Source: an uncultured bacterium (GTDB taxonomy: Bacteria; Elusimicrobiota; Elusimicrobia; Elusimicrobiales; Elusimicrobiaceae). From it: 38,290 bases of DNA. The DNA is taken from NCBI GenBank assembly GCA_949296525.1, contig CASFOP010000014.1:1-38290 (forward strand), read 5' to 3'. Under the pieces are notes generated by a model. That model saw only the letters and a program-made list of their open reading frames with translations, had not been told where the DNA came from and searched no databases. Numbering within the stretch: position 1 is the first letter of the stretch; the number at the start of each line of letters is the position of its first letter. Below, one piece after another: positions 31,401 through 38,290 of this stretch. Position numbers and translations under genes: made by a program.

Positions 31401-33916
31401 GGCTGCGTCTGGCGGTTATAAATGTTGTTAGCAAACGGATTAAAACGTTGCAGGGTTCCGTCCGGGTTGGCAAACCACCAGCCCTGGTCTTCGTTTGGCG
31501 CCAGCGTCTCCAAACAATTAACGTCTTCCGTTTTGGGAACCGCCGTAGTCGGACTGCAGCTGGTATACATACCCTGCTGGCCGGCCGCCAGTCCATCCGG
31601 GACGGACAGTGGGTTGGCCGAGTCGGAATATTCGCTGATATTACCGAAAGTAACGTTAATTTGCGGAGCAGGCGTATTGCTGCCTTCCCCCAGCATGGTC
31701 ATCTCAAAAGAAGTCTTGGACGACAGGTCCACCCCGCTGTCGCTTAACGGATACACAATGGATATCTCGTCATGGTCATCAAATCCCTGATTTACAGCCT
31801 GGCTGAAGTCATAGTTAATCACCAACACCTGCTGCTGCTCACTGTAGGAAGCGGCGGCATGGGGATTGATTTCCAGTGCAGGCAGCTCCTGGGTGTCCCA
31901 AGATACCGAATCTAAAAATGAAGGATTTCCGTTGGGGTTGGCCGCAATCGTCCAGTCATAAAAAATATTGCTCCCGGAGGTCTGTATACTTACCTCGTTC
32001 ATACTGTCTATCATGGCATAACCAAACGGGTTTTCATTCTTTTCGCTGCGGGCCACCTCCGCTCCGACGTCTACGGACAAGCTGTCCGTTATCTTTACAT
32101 CATCGGCACGGATATCCGCGCCATACACCAACAGATCCTGGGCATAATCTCCTACTTGGGGGACAGTTTCCGGCTTATCCAGGCCTTCTTTCAGCACGGT
32201 AGCGCCCAGTTTGATTTTGTCAAACAATTTATAATCCAAACGTCCCCCGATAAGGGAATTGTTGGAACTGGAACCGTCGGCCGTATCATAAGTAATATCT
32301 ATTACGGAATCATCAGTGATGCGATCCCCGTCGTAAATAGTCAGATAGCCAGAAGTATAATCTATGTAATAGTCGTTGTTTCTCTGCAACGGGATACCGT
32401 TTAATTTGACGGTTTCGGATTCCACCACCATACCCGCTTCCACAAAATAGGTTTTGACGGTGGAGGTGTATTCCACCTGAAATTTGCGGTTTTTGGAGGA
32501 TACGGGCGTGGCGTTATACAACCCCAAATCGTCATTCATGCGCTGTTGCAGCTCAAAAATACCCTCATCAAAATCCACGTCAATGGTGGAAGGATAGACC
32601 TGTTGCGGGCTGGCGCTGCTGCCTACATCCTGGCCGTTGGCGTCCAAAAGATTCAATAAAAAGTTGCCTTTTCCATTGTCGCGGGTAATCTGTTTGGCGC
32701 CGATATTATAGAAGGTCTTCATTTCCAGCCGGTATCCGATTTCATCGCTAGAGAGAATGGATTTTTCATTTGCCGTTTTAATCACATACGGCTGCAGCTG
32801 GTTGGGGCTAAGCCAGGTGCCGGCACTGTTTTGATAGTTAACCGCAATAATGCTTGAGGCAGTCTGCGCGCTGGTAAACTCAATAATACCGCGGCTGTAA
32901 TCGACGGTATAATCCGTACCCCGCTGCAGTTGTTTAAACGTGCCGGAATACACTTCTGCGCCCGTTTCATAATCGCGCACCGTCAGAGAAACAGGCACAT
33001 AATCGCCGCGCACGGTATTAGTGTCTACGTAAACCTCTTCCGTACCCGAGGCGATATTGCCCATTTCCACGGACCAGTTATTGGTGGGAAGCCCGGCTAC
33101 GTTGCGCCCGAACGTCAAATCGTAATACGTACGGCGTATATAATCAGTATCGGCAATGGTGGCAATTTCAAACACGCTGCTGCCCACGAATTGCTTTTGT
33201 TTGCTGGTACCCTTGGTCTGGCTGCCTATAATATTGATGTCCAAGTCTTTGTGCTGCAAATGCATTTTGGCGCCGAAAAGCTGTTTTTCATAAGCAATAA
33301 ATTCCGTCTGCGGCAAAGACAGATTGATATCGCCAAATTCCGCCAGCTGTACCAGTTCCCCCGGTTTGCCCCGGTAGGCTACGGAAATAGTCTGATCGTC
33401 TTCGCTCTGGTCGTCATAATCAATATCCACAAAAATGCGGTCCAAAATTTTCCCCTGCATTTTCAGCTGCATTTCCTGCTGCATTTCAAAACTGCGCGTA
33501 TTGCGCTCTTCCACGTCGTTATTGCTGTCCTGTGTATAACGCATGGCATCAAGTTGAAAACCGATAACGTAGCGTCCCGTCAAAGCCACGTTGGTACCAT
33601 AAAGAGGCAAAGACAGGGTGGGATTAAGCAACGTCAAGTCCGGAATAGGTTCGGGGCCTTTGTCCAGCACATAATCGCCTTCCACGGCGGTTACGGCCTG
33701 ACGCCAAAATTCATTGGTGTATTTAAGCAGCTGGGCATCGTCCGGCGCATCTTCAATGATAAGTTCTTTTTCTTCGGCGGCTTTGCGGTCTTCTTCAAAC
33801 AGGTCATACTTATCCCTGTCCACCAGCTGATACGGCAGCGTTTCGGCCTGCAGGTACGGGCCGAAAAGCAACTGGGGGATGAGAAAAAGGCACAAAACCA
33901 GCCGTGCGGTTTTCAT
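28493..33916 (-). CDS. SprA-like giant outer-membrane beta-barrel protein
   Basis: An 1807-residue secreted protein. Signal peptide MKTARLVLCLFLIPQLLFG... cut near Ala24. Residues ~140-210 hold a SprA-type block: GKILDRIFVDIDYDDQ, ISVAYRGKPGELVQLAEFGDI, LSLPQTEFIAYEKQLFGAK. Repeated units follow: RGTDYTVDYSRGIIEFTS (~332) and NNDYYIDYTSGYLTIYDG (~513). Acidic calcium-type loops are DLNHNGRYDSEEE (~847) and DSDGDGVPDTFE (~1091). The last ~500 residues are alternating beta strands ending in Phe (LAANLTIQF), as in outer-membrane barrels. SprA is the translocon of the type IX secretion system in Bacteroidota and is usually larger (~2400). Whether this one secretes proteins is unknown; no other T9SS gene is in the window. 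Confidence 0.75.
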   Translation of the reverse strand: MKTARLVLCLFLIPQLLFGPYLQAETLPYQLVDRDKYDLFEEDRKAAEEKELIIEDAPDDAQLLKYTNEFWRQAVTAVEGDYVLDKGPEPIPDLTLLNPTLSLPLYGTNVALTGRYVIGFQLDAMRYTQDSNNDVEERNTRSFEMQQEMQLKMQGKILDRIFVDIDYDDQSEDDQTISVAYRGKPGELVQLAEFGDINLSLPQTEFIAYEKQLFGAKMHLQHKDLDINIIGSQTKGTSKQKQFVGSSVFEIATIADTDYIRRTYYDLTFGRNVAGLPTNNWSVEMGNIASGTEEVYVDTNTVRGDYVPVSLTVRDYETGAEVYSGTFKQLQRGTDYTVDYSRGIIEFTSAQTASSIIAVNYQNSAGTWLSPNQLQPYVIKTANEKSILSSDEIGYRLEMKTFYNIGAKQITRDNGKGNFLLNLLDANGQDVGSSASPQQVYPSTIDVDFDEGIFELQQRMNDDLGLYNATPVSSKNRKFQVEYTSTVKTYFVEAGMVVESETVKLNGIPLQRNNDYYIDYTSGYLTIYDGDRITDDSVIDITYDTADGSSSNNSLIGGRLDYKLFDKIKLGATVLKEGLDKPETVPQVGDYAQDLLVYGADIRADDVKITDSLSVDVGAEVARSEKNENPFGYAMIDSMNEVSIQTSGSNIFYDWTIAANPNGNPSFLDSVSWDTQELPALEINPHAAASYSEQQQVLVINYDFSQAVNQGFDDHDEISIVYPLSDSGVDLSSKTSFEMTMLGEGSNTPAPQINVTFGNISEYSDSANPLSVPDGLAAGQQGMYTSCSPTTAVPKTEDVNCLETLAPNEDQGWWFANPDGTLQRFNPFANNIYNRQTQPNGRIDTQDLNHNGRYDSEEEMTGGNFGYAPSNTVLADRNHSLSGLPDNSLSYNGWRTVTEPLDIADGDKDNWTAVRHLRITLKLTDEMRAAGRLSGTIKIANISLSGTAWNPQEGLEPEQFAVSGINNVDNADYVPIFSENNGDGTQVFRYLYGSVADYRQQNDSANVMDQALNITFDTTQVNDDSLYANRNFSEMDFTQHKEFRFLLYSDPSNAGSEFFMKVGTDENYDKVTVPLDFGTSQWRLISLRMVDSDGDGVPDTFENASNEDYGVRVSHVRTATGIMNFQQVSMIMAGVEKETDDSGAYVGTGSSGSVWLNVIHLAESVTTTGTAYMGETVVRLDGWGSAGAKYKHQDGTFETPLTVATNQEVTEEEYFLKVDKIKEFPMEATFNRSTTVTPYVTSSDDYNTVSSLDKGSVERQQANIKGDFIKGNLPKVSLQYTMDQVEYDLMQRKDKAQTYALTVTHTSQGAVKSLNAGYSYTNTTIDYAQEKHLESSNYYNTDEDTQKMNLKVSYEPTKNFNITPSYSLTQSTEERLQYTSQDTATDRRYPKSMNQSAGFNSTWRIAKWLAPSVSYNISTTESNNLTSRTVTNSAGQSRDFEAGELKSLNRSSDGGVSLTLNGNEILPKSKLFKNLVISSSYRLQDADSWNYVDEGFDSKKELWIRSSLSGTGDYSSRQSLVLRDTITSSQRWSPFAEYNWGGMLSPLKTLSILNNFSQSVQQNNQTGTEYESKSMTLPDLVVSMSDMEKFFHGGRWINSVNMKLRYSEIENTTLASSEELTRSYGGDLRFLLFNKFDTVLVYDRTTSNEDDLSAGQSLSSSVEEEFSAQTSFYLGNWRFTPKITRNVYENRLVNGQLSEGSTEVTPSLTARLDFNLPRGIKLPFINRIYNATNRVIWDTTVSYTTRESPVEVNNNYDLLDITSSLDYELSQNLRVNLAGSVQWLTHAYVETEDYMAYSLAANLTIQF

Positions 33917-34109
33917 AAGACGCTACAAAACCTCATTTTTTCATTGTATAATATTTCCCCGTTTTCCACGTCAAAATATACCGTCGAAATGAGGCATCTC
34001 TTTTCAGAAGAGAGAAAAACAAGCCCTCCGCCGCATGGCCAGGCTTTCAAAAAGGGGCTCTCCCCTCCTGCAAAAAAGCAAAGTATCACGAACGCGCGCG
34101 ATAATTTGT
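33917..34109. other. divergent intergenic region, sprA-like and lptF
   Basis: No gene supported. A -10-like TATACAAT pair sits near 33941-33950, where TATAAT can be read on either strand, about 30 bases before the SprA-like ATG. A small hairpin (CTCTTTT/AGAAGAG) lies near 33998. A TAGAAT at 34110-34115 is the likely lptF -10. Confidence 0.45.
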
Positions 34110-34125
34110 TAGAATAAAAATAACT
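34110..34125 (+). promoter_or_regulatory. lptF -10 box with very short leader
   Basis: TAGAAT (34110-34115) then 10 bases to ATG: a leader of only about 3-4 bases. No Shine-Dalgarno. Confidence 0.5.
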
Positions 34126-35229
34126 ATGAAAATCGCGCGGCCCTCTATTTTTACCCGTTATATTGCCAAGAGTCTGCTGACCTTTTTCTGCGGCGTGGTG
34201 GGCATCTTGATGTTCGTGATTTTCATGAACCAGTTCATCCGAATCATGAACATGGCCATGACATACGGCACCAGCTGGGGCTGGATTGCCTCCTCCCTGC
34301 TCAACGTAATGCCGGATGTGTTTACCATGGCGGCCCCCATGGCCTTTCAGATTTCAGTTCTGCTGACACTGACCAATATGAGCGAACACGGCGAGCTGAT
34401 TGCTTTGCGTGCTGCGGGGTTTTCTTTTAAAGAAATCGTGCGGCCTCTGGCTTTTTGCGCCGTGGCGTTGACCGTGCTGCTGTTTTTCCTGGCGAACTGG
34501 ATTACGCCGCGCAGTTATAAACGCCTGCTGGACCGGCGCGAAGAGGCACGGCAGAAAATCACCAAAGTGACGTTGGAACCCAAAACATTTTTAAATCTGG
34601 GCGAATGGGATTTGTATTTGGAAGAGCTGGATGAAGACACGGACATTGCCCAAATGATTCATCTGATACGCAAAAAAGACAATGATGCCCTGAGCACCAA
34701 AGTCAATGCCACTTCCGGAAAAGTAATTCTGACAGACAAAGCCATCGGCCTGCAGCTCAAAGACGGGCAAATGCAACGTATTGACGCCAAAGATCCGTCT
34801 GCCATTGTAGCGGCCAACTTTGACACATACACGATGAGCATTTCCCTGACGCGCGACCATCACCGCAGCCTGCGTGTAGGTGAATATACCACCACCAAAA
34901 TTTTCCGCCTGCTGCGCGCAGGAGGCATGTCCCCCGAGCAAAAGGCCGAATACCGCACGGATGTCAGCGTACGCAACGTGATGGCCTTTGCTCCTATTGT
35001 TTTACTCTTTATCAGCTGCCCGCTGGGCTTTTCACTGGGCAAGCGCAGCAATAAGGGCTGGGGGATGCTTTTCAGCCTAATTATTATCTTCGCATTTTAT
35101 TTATTAATGACCCTGGGCCTGAGCGTGGGCAAAAAATATGCCTGGCTGTCTTATCCCGCCCCCTGGCTTCCCATCTTGACAGGCGCGGGCGCCGCTTGGT
35201 ATCTATGGAAAAAGAGGTTAAACATTTGA
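34126..35229 (+). CDS. lptF: LptF/LptG family permease (first copy)
   Basis: A 367-residue inner-membrane protein of the YjgP/YjgQ family. Three N-terminal membrane helices (RYIAKSLLTFFCGVVGILMFVIF..., AAPMAFQISVLLTLTNMSEHGELIALRAAGFS), a ~140-residue periplasmic domain, and three C-terminal helices (MAFAPIVLLFISCPLGFSLGKRSNKGWG). With LptB it forms the ABC transporter that pulls lipopolysaccharide from the inner membrane. The coupling-helix segment SEHGELIALRAAGFS is intact. F versus G is assigned by order only. It precedes lptG with a TGATG overlap. Confidence 0.88.
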   Translation: MKIARPSIFTRYIAKSLLTFFCGVVGILMFVIFMNQFIRIMNMAMTYGTSWGWIASSLLNVMPDVFTMAAPMAFQISVLLTLTNMSEHGELIALRAAGFSFKEIVRPLAFCAVALTVLLFFLANWITPRSYKRLLDRREEARQKITKVTLEPKTFLNLGEWDLYLEELDEDTDIAQMIHLIRKKDNDALSTKVNATSGKVILTDKAIGLQLKDGQMQRIDAKDPSAIVAANFDTYTMSISLTRDHHRSLRVGEYTTTKIFRLLRAGGMSPEQKAEYRTDVSVRNVMAFAPIVLLFISCPLGFSLGKRSNKGWGMLFSLIIIFAFYLLMTLGLSVGKKYAWLSYPAPWLPILTGAGAAWYLWKKRLNI

Positions 35230-36314
35230 TGAGCCGCATGTTTCGTTATATTGCCAAAAAGTTTTGGGGCCCGTTCTTTTTTGCCATGGGAGTGTTTGCC
35301 GCGCTGGTGGTGCTGGGAGATACGTTTGAAAAACTTAAAACCCTCAGCAACGGTTATTCCACCCTGGGCGCCGTATTGACCTACTCTTTGCTTACCTTTC
35401 CCAGCTGGCTGACCACGATTATGCCGGTGGCCTGCCTGTTGGGCGCCATATCGGTCATATCGGAAATGGTTTCCTCCGGCGAATGGACGGCCTGCGTGGC
35501 CAGCGGTTTTTCCCCCAGACAACTGTTCAAACCCGTTATTATGTGCATTATCCTGGTAACGCTGCTGACCATGGCCGTACAGGAATTTATCGTCCCTCCG
35601 CTCAACATTAAAGCCGAAAGCTGGTATTACACCAAAATCAGCCCCGATGAAAACTTTAACCTCAACGCCGAAGAAGACGTAGTTATGAAAATTGGCGACA
35701 ACCAAATGCTTTATGCCAAACTGGTGGATCTGGGCACCGGAGTCATGGAAAATGTATCCCTGGACACGTACGACAGCCTGTGGAACATTGCCTCTCAGTA
35801 TGTAGCCAAGCGCATGGTTTGGGACGATGCCAGCCGCAGCTGGGTGTTCGAACAGGGCACTTACCGTACTTTTGTGGACGAATTGGATACGGAAGACCAA
35901 CATTTCGAACGCACGGACAGCCCCGTGCAAATGAACCCGGACGATATGTCCGTCAACCGGACGGAAAATAAACTTTTAAGCATCCGCGCCCTGACCAAAC
36001 GCATTAATTTCTTTAAACATACCGGCCTGTCCTCTTATGCGGCGGAAACCGAACGCCAGGCCAAGCTGGCCACCCCGTTTGTTACGCTGATTATGTGCTT
36101 GCTGGGCATGCCTTTTGCCATCAGCCTGCGCCGCAAAAGTAAGATTTTAAACATCATTGCATCCATGGTTATTGCGTTTACATTCTGGTGGCTGATCAGC
36201 ATGGTAACCTCCATCGGGGAAAACGGTTACATCAATCCGTTCCTGGCCGGATGGGGCCCGGTGCTGATTTTCGGTGCGGTAGTATTCTTTGAGTTTAAAT
36301 GCCTGAAACTGTAA
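35229..36314 (+). CDS. lptG: LptF/LptG family permease (second copy)
   Basis: A 361-residue partner of the preceding permease, with the same plan: N-terminal helices (RYIAKKFWGPFFFAMGVFAALVVL), the coupling segment SEMVSSGEWTACVASGFSPRQL, a periplasmic domain, and C-terminal helices from LATPFVTLIMCLLGMPFAISLRRKS onward. The start at 35229 is preferred over in-frame TTG 35196 and ATG 35205 because it overlaps the lptF stop (TGATG), has AAAGAGG upstream, and matches the family start. Together with lptF it forms the LptFG heterodimer. A terminator follows. Confidence 0.88.
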   Translation: MSRMFRYIAKKFWGPFFFAMGVFAALVVLGDTFEKLKTLSNGYSTLGAVLTYSLLTFPSWLTTIMPVACLLGAISVISEMVSSGEWTACVASGFSPRQLFKPVIMCIILVTLLTMAVQEFIVPPLNIKAESWYYTKISPDENFNLNAEEDVVMKIGDNQMLYAKLVDLGTGVMENVSLDTYDSLWNIASQYVAKRMVWDDASRSWVFEQGTYRTFVDELDTEDQHFERTDSPVQMNPDDMSVNRTENKLLSIRALTKRINFFKHTGLSSYAAETERQAKLATPFVTLIMCLLGMPFAISLRRKSKILNIIASMVIAFTFWWLISMVTSIGENGYINPFLAGWGPVLIFGAVVFFEFKCLKL

Positions 36315-36315
36315 T

Positions 36316-36345
36316 AAAAAACCCCGCATAAGCGGGGGTTTTTAT
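36316..36345. terminator. bidirectional terminator of lptFG and the phosphorylase gene
   Basis: Stem CCCCGC/GCGGGG with an ATAA loop, A6 before and T5 after. It lies between convergent genes. Confidence 0.9.
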
Positions 36346-36355
36346 TACAGGCTTT

Positions 36356-37108
36356 TTATCTTCCGGTCAGGGTTTTCACCGCCGCATGATACAGGGCATG
36401 TAAATTTTGGAAAATGGCTTTCTCCCCAAAATGAGGTTCCCATTTTAAGCGATACAGTTCATCACTGACGACAAAAGCTGCCGCTCCCTTCACTTTCTTT
36501 TGTGCACAAATGGCAAAAAAAGCAGAGGCTTCCATTTCCACCGTTAAAATATTTTTCTTCTGGTAATGCGCCACTTCTTCCGCCGTTTCGCGGAACATGG
36601 CATCCGTCGTCCAGTTCGGGCCCGTATGGTGGGGCAGGTTTTCTTTCTTCAGCACGCCGGCCAACTTTTGGGTCAGAGCGGCATTGGGACGCAAAAATTC
36701 CTGCGGTACATAATGGGCCGACACTCCGTCATCAGCCAGGGCGCCGTCACACAATACAATATCGGAAGCCAACACCTCCGACTGCAAAGAGCCGGCCAGC
36801 CCTATAAACACAAATTCTTTGACACCCAGCCCGATAAGCACTTCCTGCGCAATGGCCATTGCAGGCGCCCCCACACCGAAACCCGTTACATAACAAAAAC
36901 CTTTTTGTTCTTCGGCATAAATATCGGCTTCACAGTTATAGTGTTTAAATTTTCCCTGGCTTAAGGCATATTTGGTCAGGGAACTGAGCGGACAAATGAC
37001 CGCTTTTTTAGGCAGTTTTAATGCACAGTGCAAATGTTTTAAATACATCTTCGCGCCGGAAAGTTCTTTTAGCCCGGCTTTGCGTTTTTTAGGAAAGAGA
37101 AGCGTCAT
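36356..37108 (-). CDS. nucleoside phosphorylase (PNP/UDP family)
   Basis: A 250-residue member of the purine/uridine phosphorylase family, which splits nucleosides with phosphate to a base and (deoxy)ribose 1-phosphate. Fold marks: YVTGFGVGAPAMAIAQEVLIGLGV near residues 73-96 (phosphate/ribose site), FIGLAGSLQ, TVEMEASAFFAIC (ribose-binding Met-Glu pair) and VVSDEL near residue 215. The base specificity (uridine, purine, other) cannot be read off. The start has AGGTGG upstream and TATAAT before it. It converges on lptG with a shared terminator. It fits with the nucleoside permease and cdd. Confidence 0.85.
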   Translation of the reverse strand: MTLLFPKKRKAGLKELSGAKMYLKHLHCALKLPKKAVICPLSSLTKYALSQGKFKHYNCEADIYAEEQKGFCYVTGFGVGAPAMAIAQEVLIGLGVKEFVFIGLAGSLQSEVLASDIVLCDGALADDGVSAHYVPQEFLRPNAALTQKLAGVLKKENLPHHTGPNWTTDAMFRETAEEVAHYQKKNILTVEMEASAFFAICAQKKVKGAAAFVVSDELYRLKWEPHFGEKAIFQNLHALYHAAVKTLTGR

Positions 37109-37245
37109 ATTCTGCCACCTATTATATTAAGATATTTATACTATAGCAAAAACGGCACACGACCGACGAATGCCCGCCGAAAAAACTTTACAACCCGCCC
37201 CCGAGGTGTTATCATATAAAAAGAACTTTATGAGGCGGGTGTGCC

Positions 37246-38160
37246 ATGCTGACTAAGTACAACATTGTGGAGCGCAAACTCACACAAACAGATGAAGAAA
37301 AAGCGCAAGTATATGTATTTACCAACCCTTCCGTGGAAGAACAGCGCACGCTGGTAAAAGATTTTGAAATTGACGAACACACGCTCGCTTCCGCTCTGGA
37401 TCCGGATGAACTTCCCCGGCTGGAATTTGAGCCCGAGCATATCGTCATGATTTACAAACGTCCCAAAAATTATTCCGGCAAAGACCAGCTGGAATTTAAA
37501 GTCGCTTCCGTCGGGATGTTCTTATTTGAAGACAAACTGGCTGTTGTCCTGGCCGAAGACATCCCGCTGTTCGTGGGCAAACGTTTTCAGAGCGTAACTT
37601 CTATTAAAAACGTATTCCTAAAACTTATTTACAATGCCATTTCCCACTATATAGAACATTTGCGCATCATCCATATGATTTCCGAAGAAATTGAGGACAA
37701 GCTCAATGAATCCATGGATAACACTTATTTGCTCAATTTGTTCAGCCTGGTGAAAAGTCTGGTGTATTACGCGGAAGCCATTACCGCCAACGGGTTTGTA
37801 TTTGAAAAAATGCGCAACCTTTCCGCCCGCATCGGTTTTGACGACAACGACGATGAAATGCTGGATGATATTATTGTGGAAAACCTGCAGTGCAAAACCC
37901 AGGCCGATATCTACTCCAACATTTTGGCCCAGATGTTGGACGCGCGGGCCAGCATCGTAAACAACAATTTAAACCTGCTGATTAAAAAGCTAAACATTAT
38001 TACCATTTCGCTGATGATGCCCACACTGATTGCCAGCCTGTACGGCATGAACGTAGCATTGCCCATGGAACACCATCCCGATGCTTTTTGGATGTTGCTC
38101 GGACTGGGGATGATATCGGTATGGCTGGTGATGTTATACTGGCGGCACAAGAACTGGTAA
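37246..38160 (+). CDS. corA: CorA-family divalent cation transporter
   Basis: A 304-residue protein with a large cytoplasmic N-terminal domain, a long helix, and two C-terminal membrane segments. The first ends in the CorA signature YGMNV (in LIASLYGMNVALPM); the second is HPDAFWMLLGLGMISVWLVMLYW. CorA pentamers carry Mg2+ (sometimes Co2+ or Ni2+) into the cytoplasm. The loop after GMN is MEHHPDAFW, not the acidic MPE-type loop of E. coli CorA, as in many divergent members, so substrate is unsure. Promoter candidate: TTTACA, 17-base spacer, TATCAT, ending near 37216. A GAGGCGGG site precedes the ATG. Confidence 0.88.
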   Translation: MLTKYNIVERKLTQTDEEKAQVYVFTNPSVEEQRTLVKDFEIDEHTLASALDPDELPRLEFEPEHIVMIYKRPKNYSGKDQLEFKVASVGMFLFEDKLAVVLAEDIPLFVGKRFQSVTSIKNVFLKLIYNAISHYIEHLRIIHMISEEIEDKLNESMDNTYLLNLFSLVKSLVYYAEAITANGFVFEKMRNLSARIGFDDNDDEMLDDIIVENLQCKTQADIYSNILAQMLDARASIVNNNLNLLIKKLNIITISLMMPTLIASLYGMNVALPMEHHPDAFWMLLGLGMISVWLVMLYWRHKNW

Positions 38161-38174
38161 ATATTTACTTCGTC

Positions 38175-38272
38175 TTTTAAGCCAAAACTTCGTTCTCGCT
38201 CCCTCGGATACTTCGGCCTCCGGCCCTTCACAGTATACACTCGGTCGCTGCGGCCTCGTTTTGGACTTAAAA
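38175..38272. repeat. long inverted repeat at the window end
   Basis: TTTTAAG-CCAAAAC (38175-38188) pairs with GTTTTGGACTTAAAA (38258-38272), 14 bp with one bulged base. The ~70-base interior is rich in CTCG/CGGCC and carries no gene I can support. It follows the corA stop by 14 bases. It may be the end of a larger intergenic element. Confidence 0.6.
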
Positions 38273-38290
38273 TACTCGTAAAATTCCGCC

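Noticed and set aside
32930..34117. 395-residue plus-strand open frame opposite the SprA-like gene
   Set aside because: It is antisense to a long gene with clear family motifs, has a His/Phe/Arg-rich composition typical of a reverse shadow, and runs through the promoter region of the SprA-like gene.
1..38290. tRNA or rRNA genes, insertion sequences, prophage
   Set aside because: Reading both strands I found no tRNA or rRNA signature, no transposase or integrase, and no attachment-site pair. A tRNA scan would be decisive; I could not run one.

Overview
Organism. The window looks like a chromosomal segment of a Gram-negative, anaerobic, fermentative bacterium with about half G+C. Lipopolysaccharide genes (a WaaA-type Kdo transferase, a heptosyltransferase-like GT9 protein, LptF/LptG) show an outer membrane. 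Butyrate kinase with phosphotransbutyrylase, NADP-type glutamate dehydrogenase and a galactose operon suggest sugar and amino-acid fermentation in a gut-like habitat. Four scattered, single-gene type IV pilin/pseudopilin loci fit Elusimicrobiota (Elusimicrobium-like gut lineages). This is inference from gene content; no 16S rRNA gene or other marker in the window settles it.

Layout. 1-3525 (minus strand): a truncated pilin, a second pilin, a DedA membrane protein, and a yajQ-TPR pair. 3673-5872: a nucleoside permease and radC. 5952-13096 (plus): a tightly packed, often overlapping run of lpd, a TrmJ-like methyltransferase, buk, ptb, an M23 peptidase, two tandem paralogous P-loop ATPases and a SEC-C protein. 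13189-14499 (minus): a third pilin and a GDSL hydrolase. 14590-18709 (plus): cdd, then galM-galK-galT. 19004-21715: a LexA-like repressor, a DtxR/MntR-like regulator and gdhA. 21969-24371: a fourth pilin, a dicarboxylate/amino-acid symporter and an RNase HI. 24427-24760: the RNase P RNA gene. 24864-33916 (minus): a heptosyltransferase-like fusion, waaA, comF and a 1807-residue SprA-like outer-membrane protein. 34126-38160: lptF-lptG, a nucleoside phosphorylase and a CorA-type transporter. The last 130 bases are non-coding and carry a long inverted repeat.

How the parts work together. Nucleoside uptake, cytidine deaminase and nucleoside phosphorylase make a salvage set. GalM, GalK and GalT are the Leloir pathway. 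Lpd, Buk and Ptb suggest energy gain from acyl-CoA through acyl-phosphates. WaaA, the GT9 protein and LptFG build and export lipopolysaccharide. The pilins and ComF fit surface fibres and DNA uptake.

Most notable signals. (1) The four pilin genes share one 5' module: a -35 box, a spacer made largely of a T tract of 10 to 13 bases, a -10 box exactly 6 bases before ATG, and a conserved leader and N-terminal helix, followed by unrelated C-terminal regions. This looks like a dispersed, possibly phase-variable pilin repertoire. Two of the four carry a perfect 18-19 bp inverted repeat centred on the start codon. (2) The 6-base -10-to-ATG spacing recurs in dedA, radC, the GDSL hydrolase, cdd and rnhA, implying that leaderless mRNAs are common here. 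(3) A SprA-like giant protein, the family of the type IX secretion translocon, occurs in a genome that does not look like Bacteroidota. (4) A GT9 protein has two acceptor-type halves and one donor half. (5) An RNase HI ends in a sliding-clamp-binding motif. (6) A LexA-like repressor has a Cys-Gly in place of the usual Ala-Gly cleavage site.
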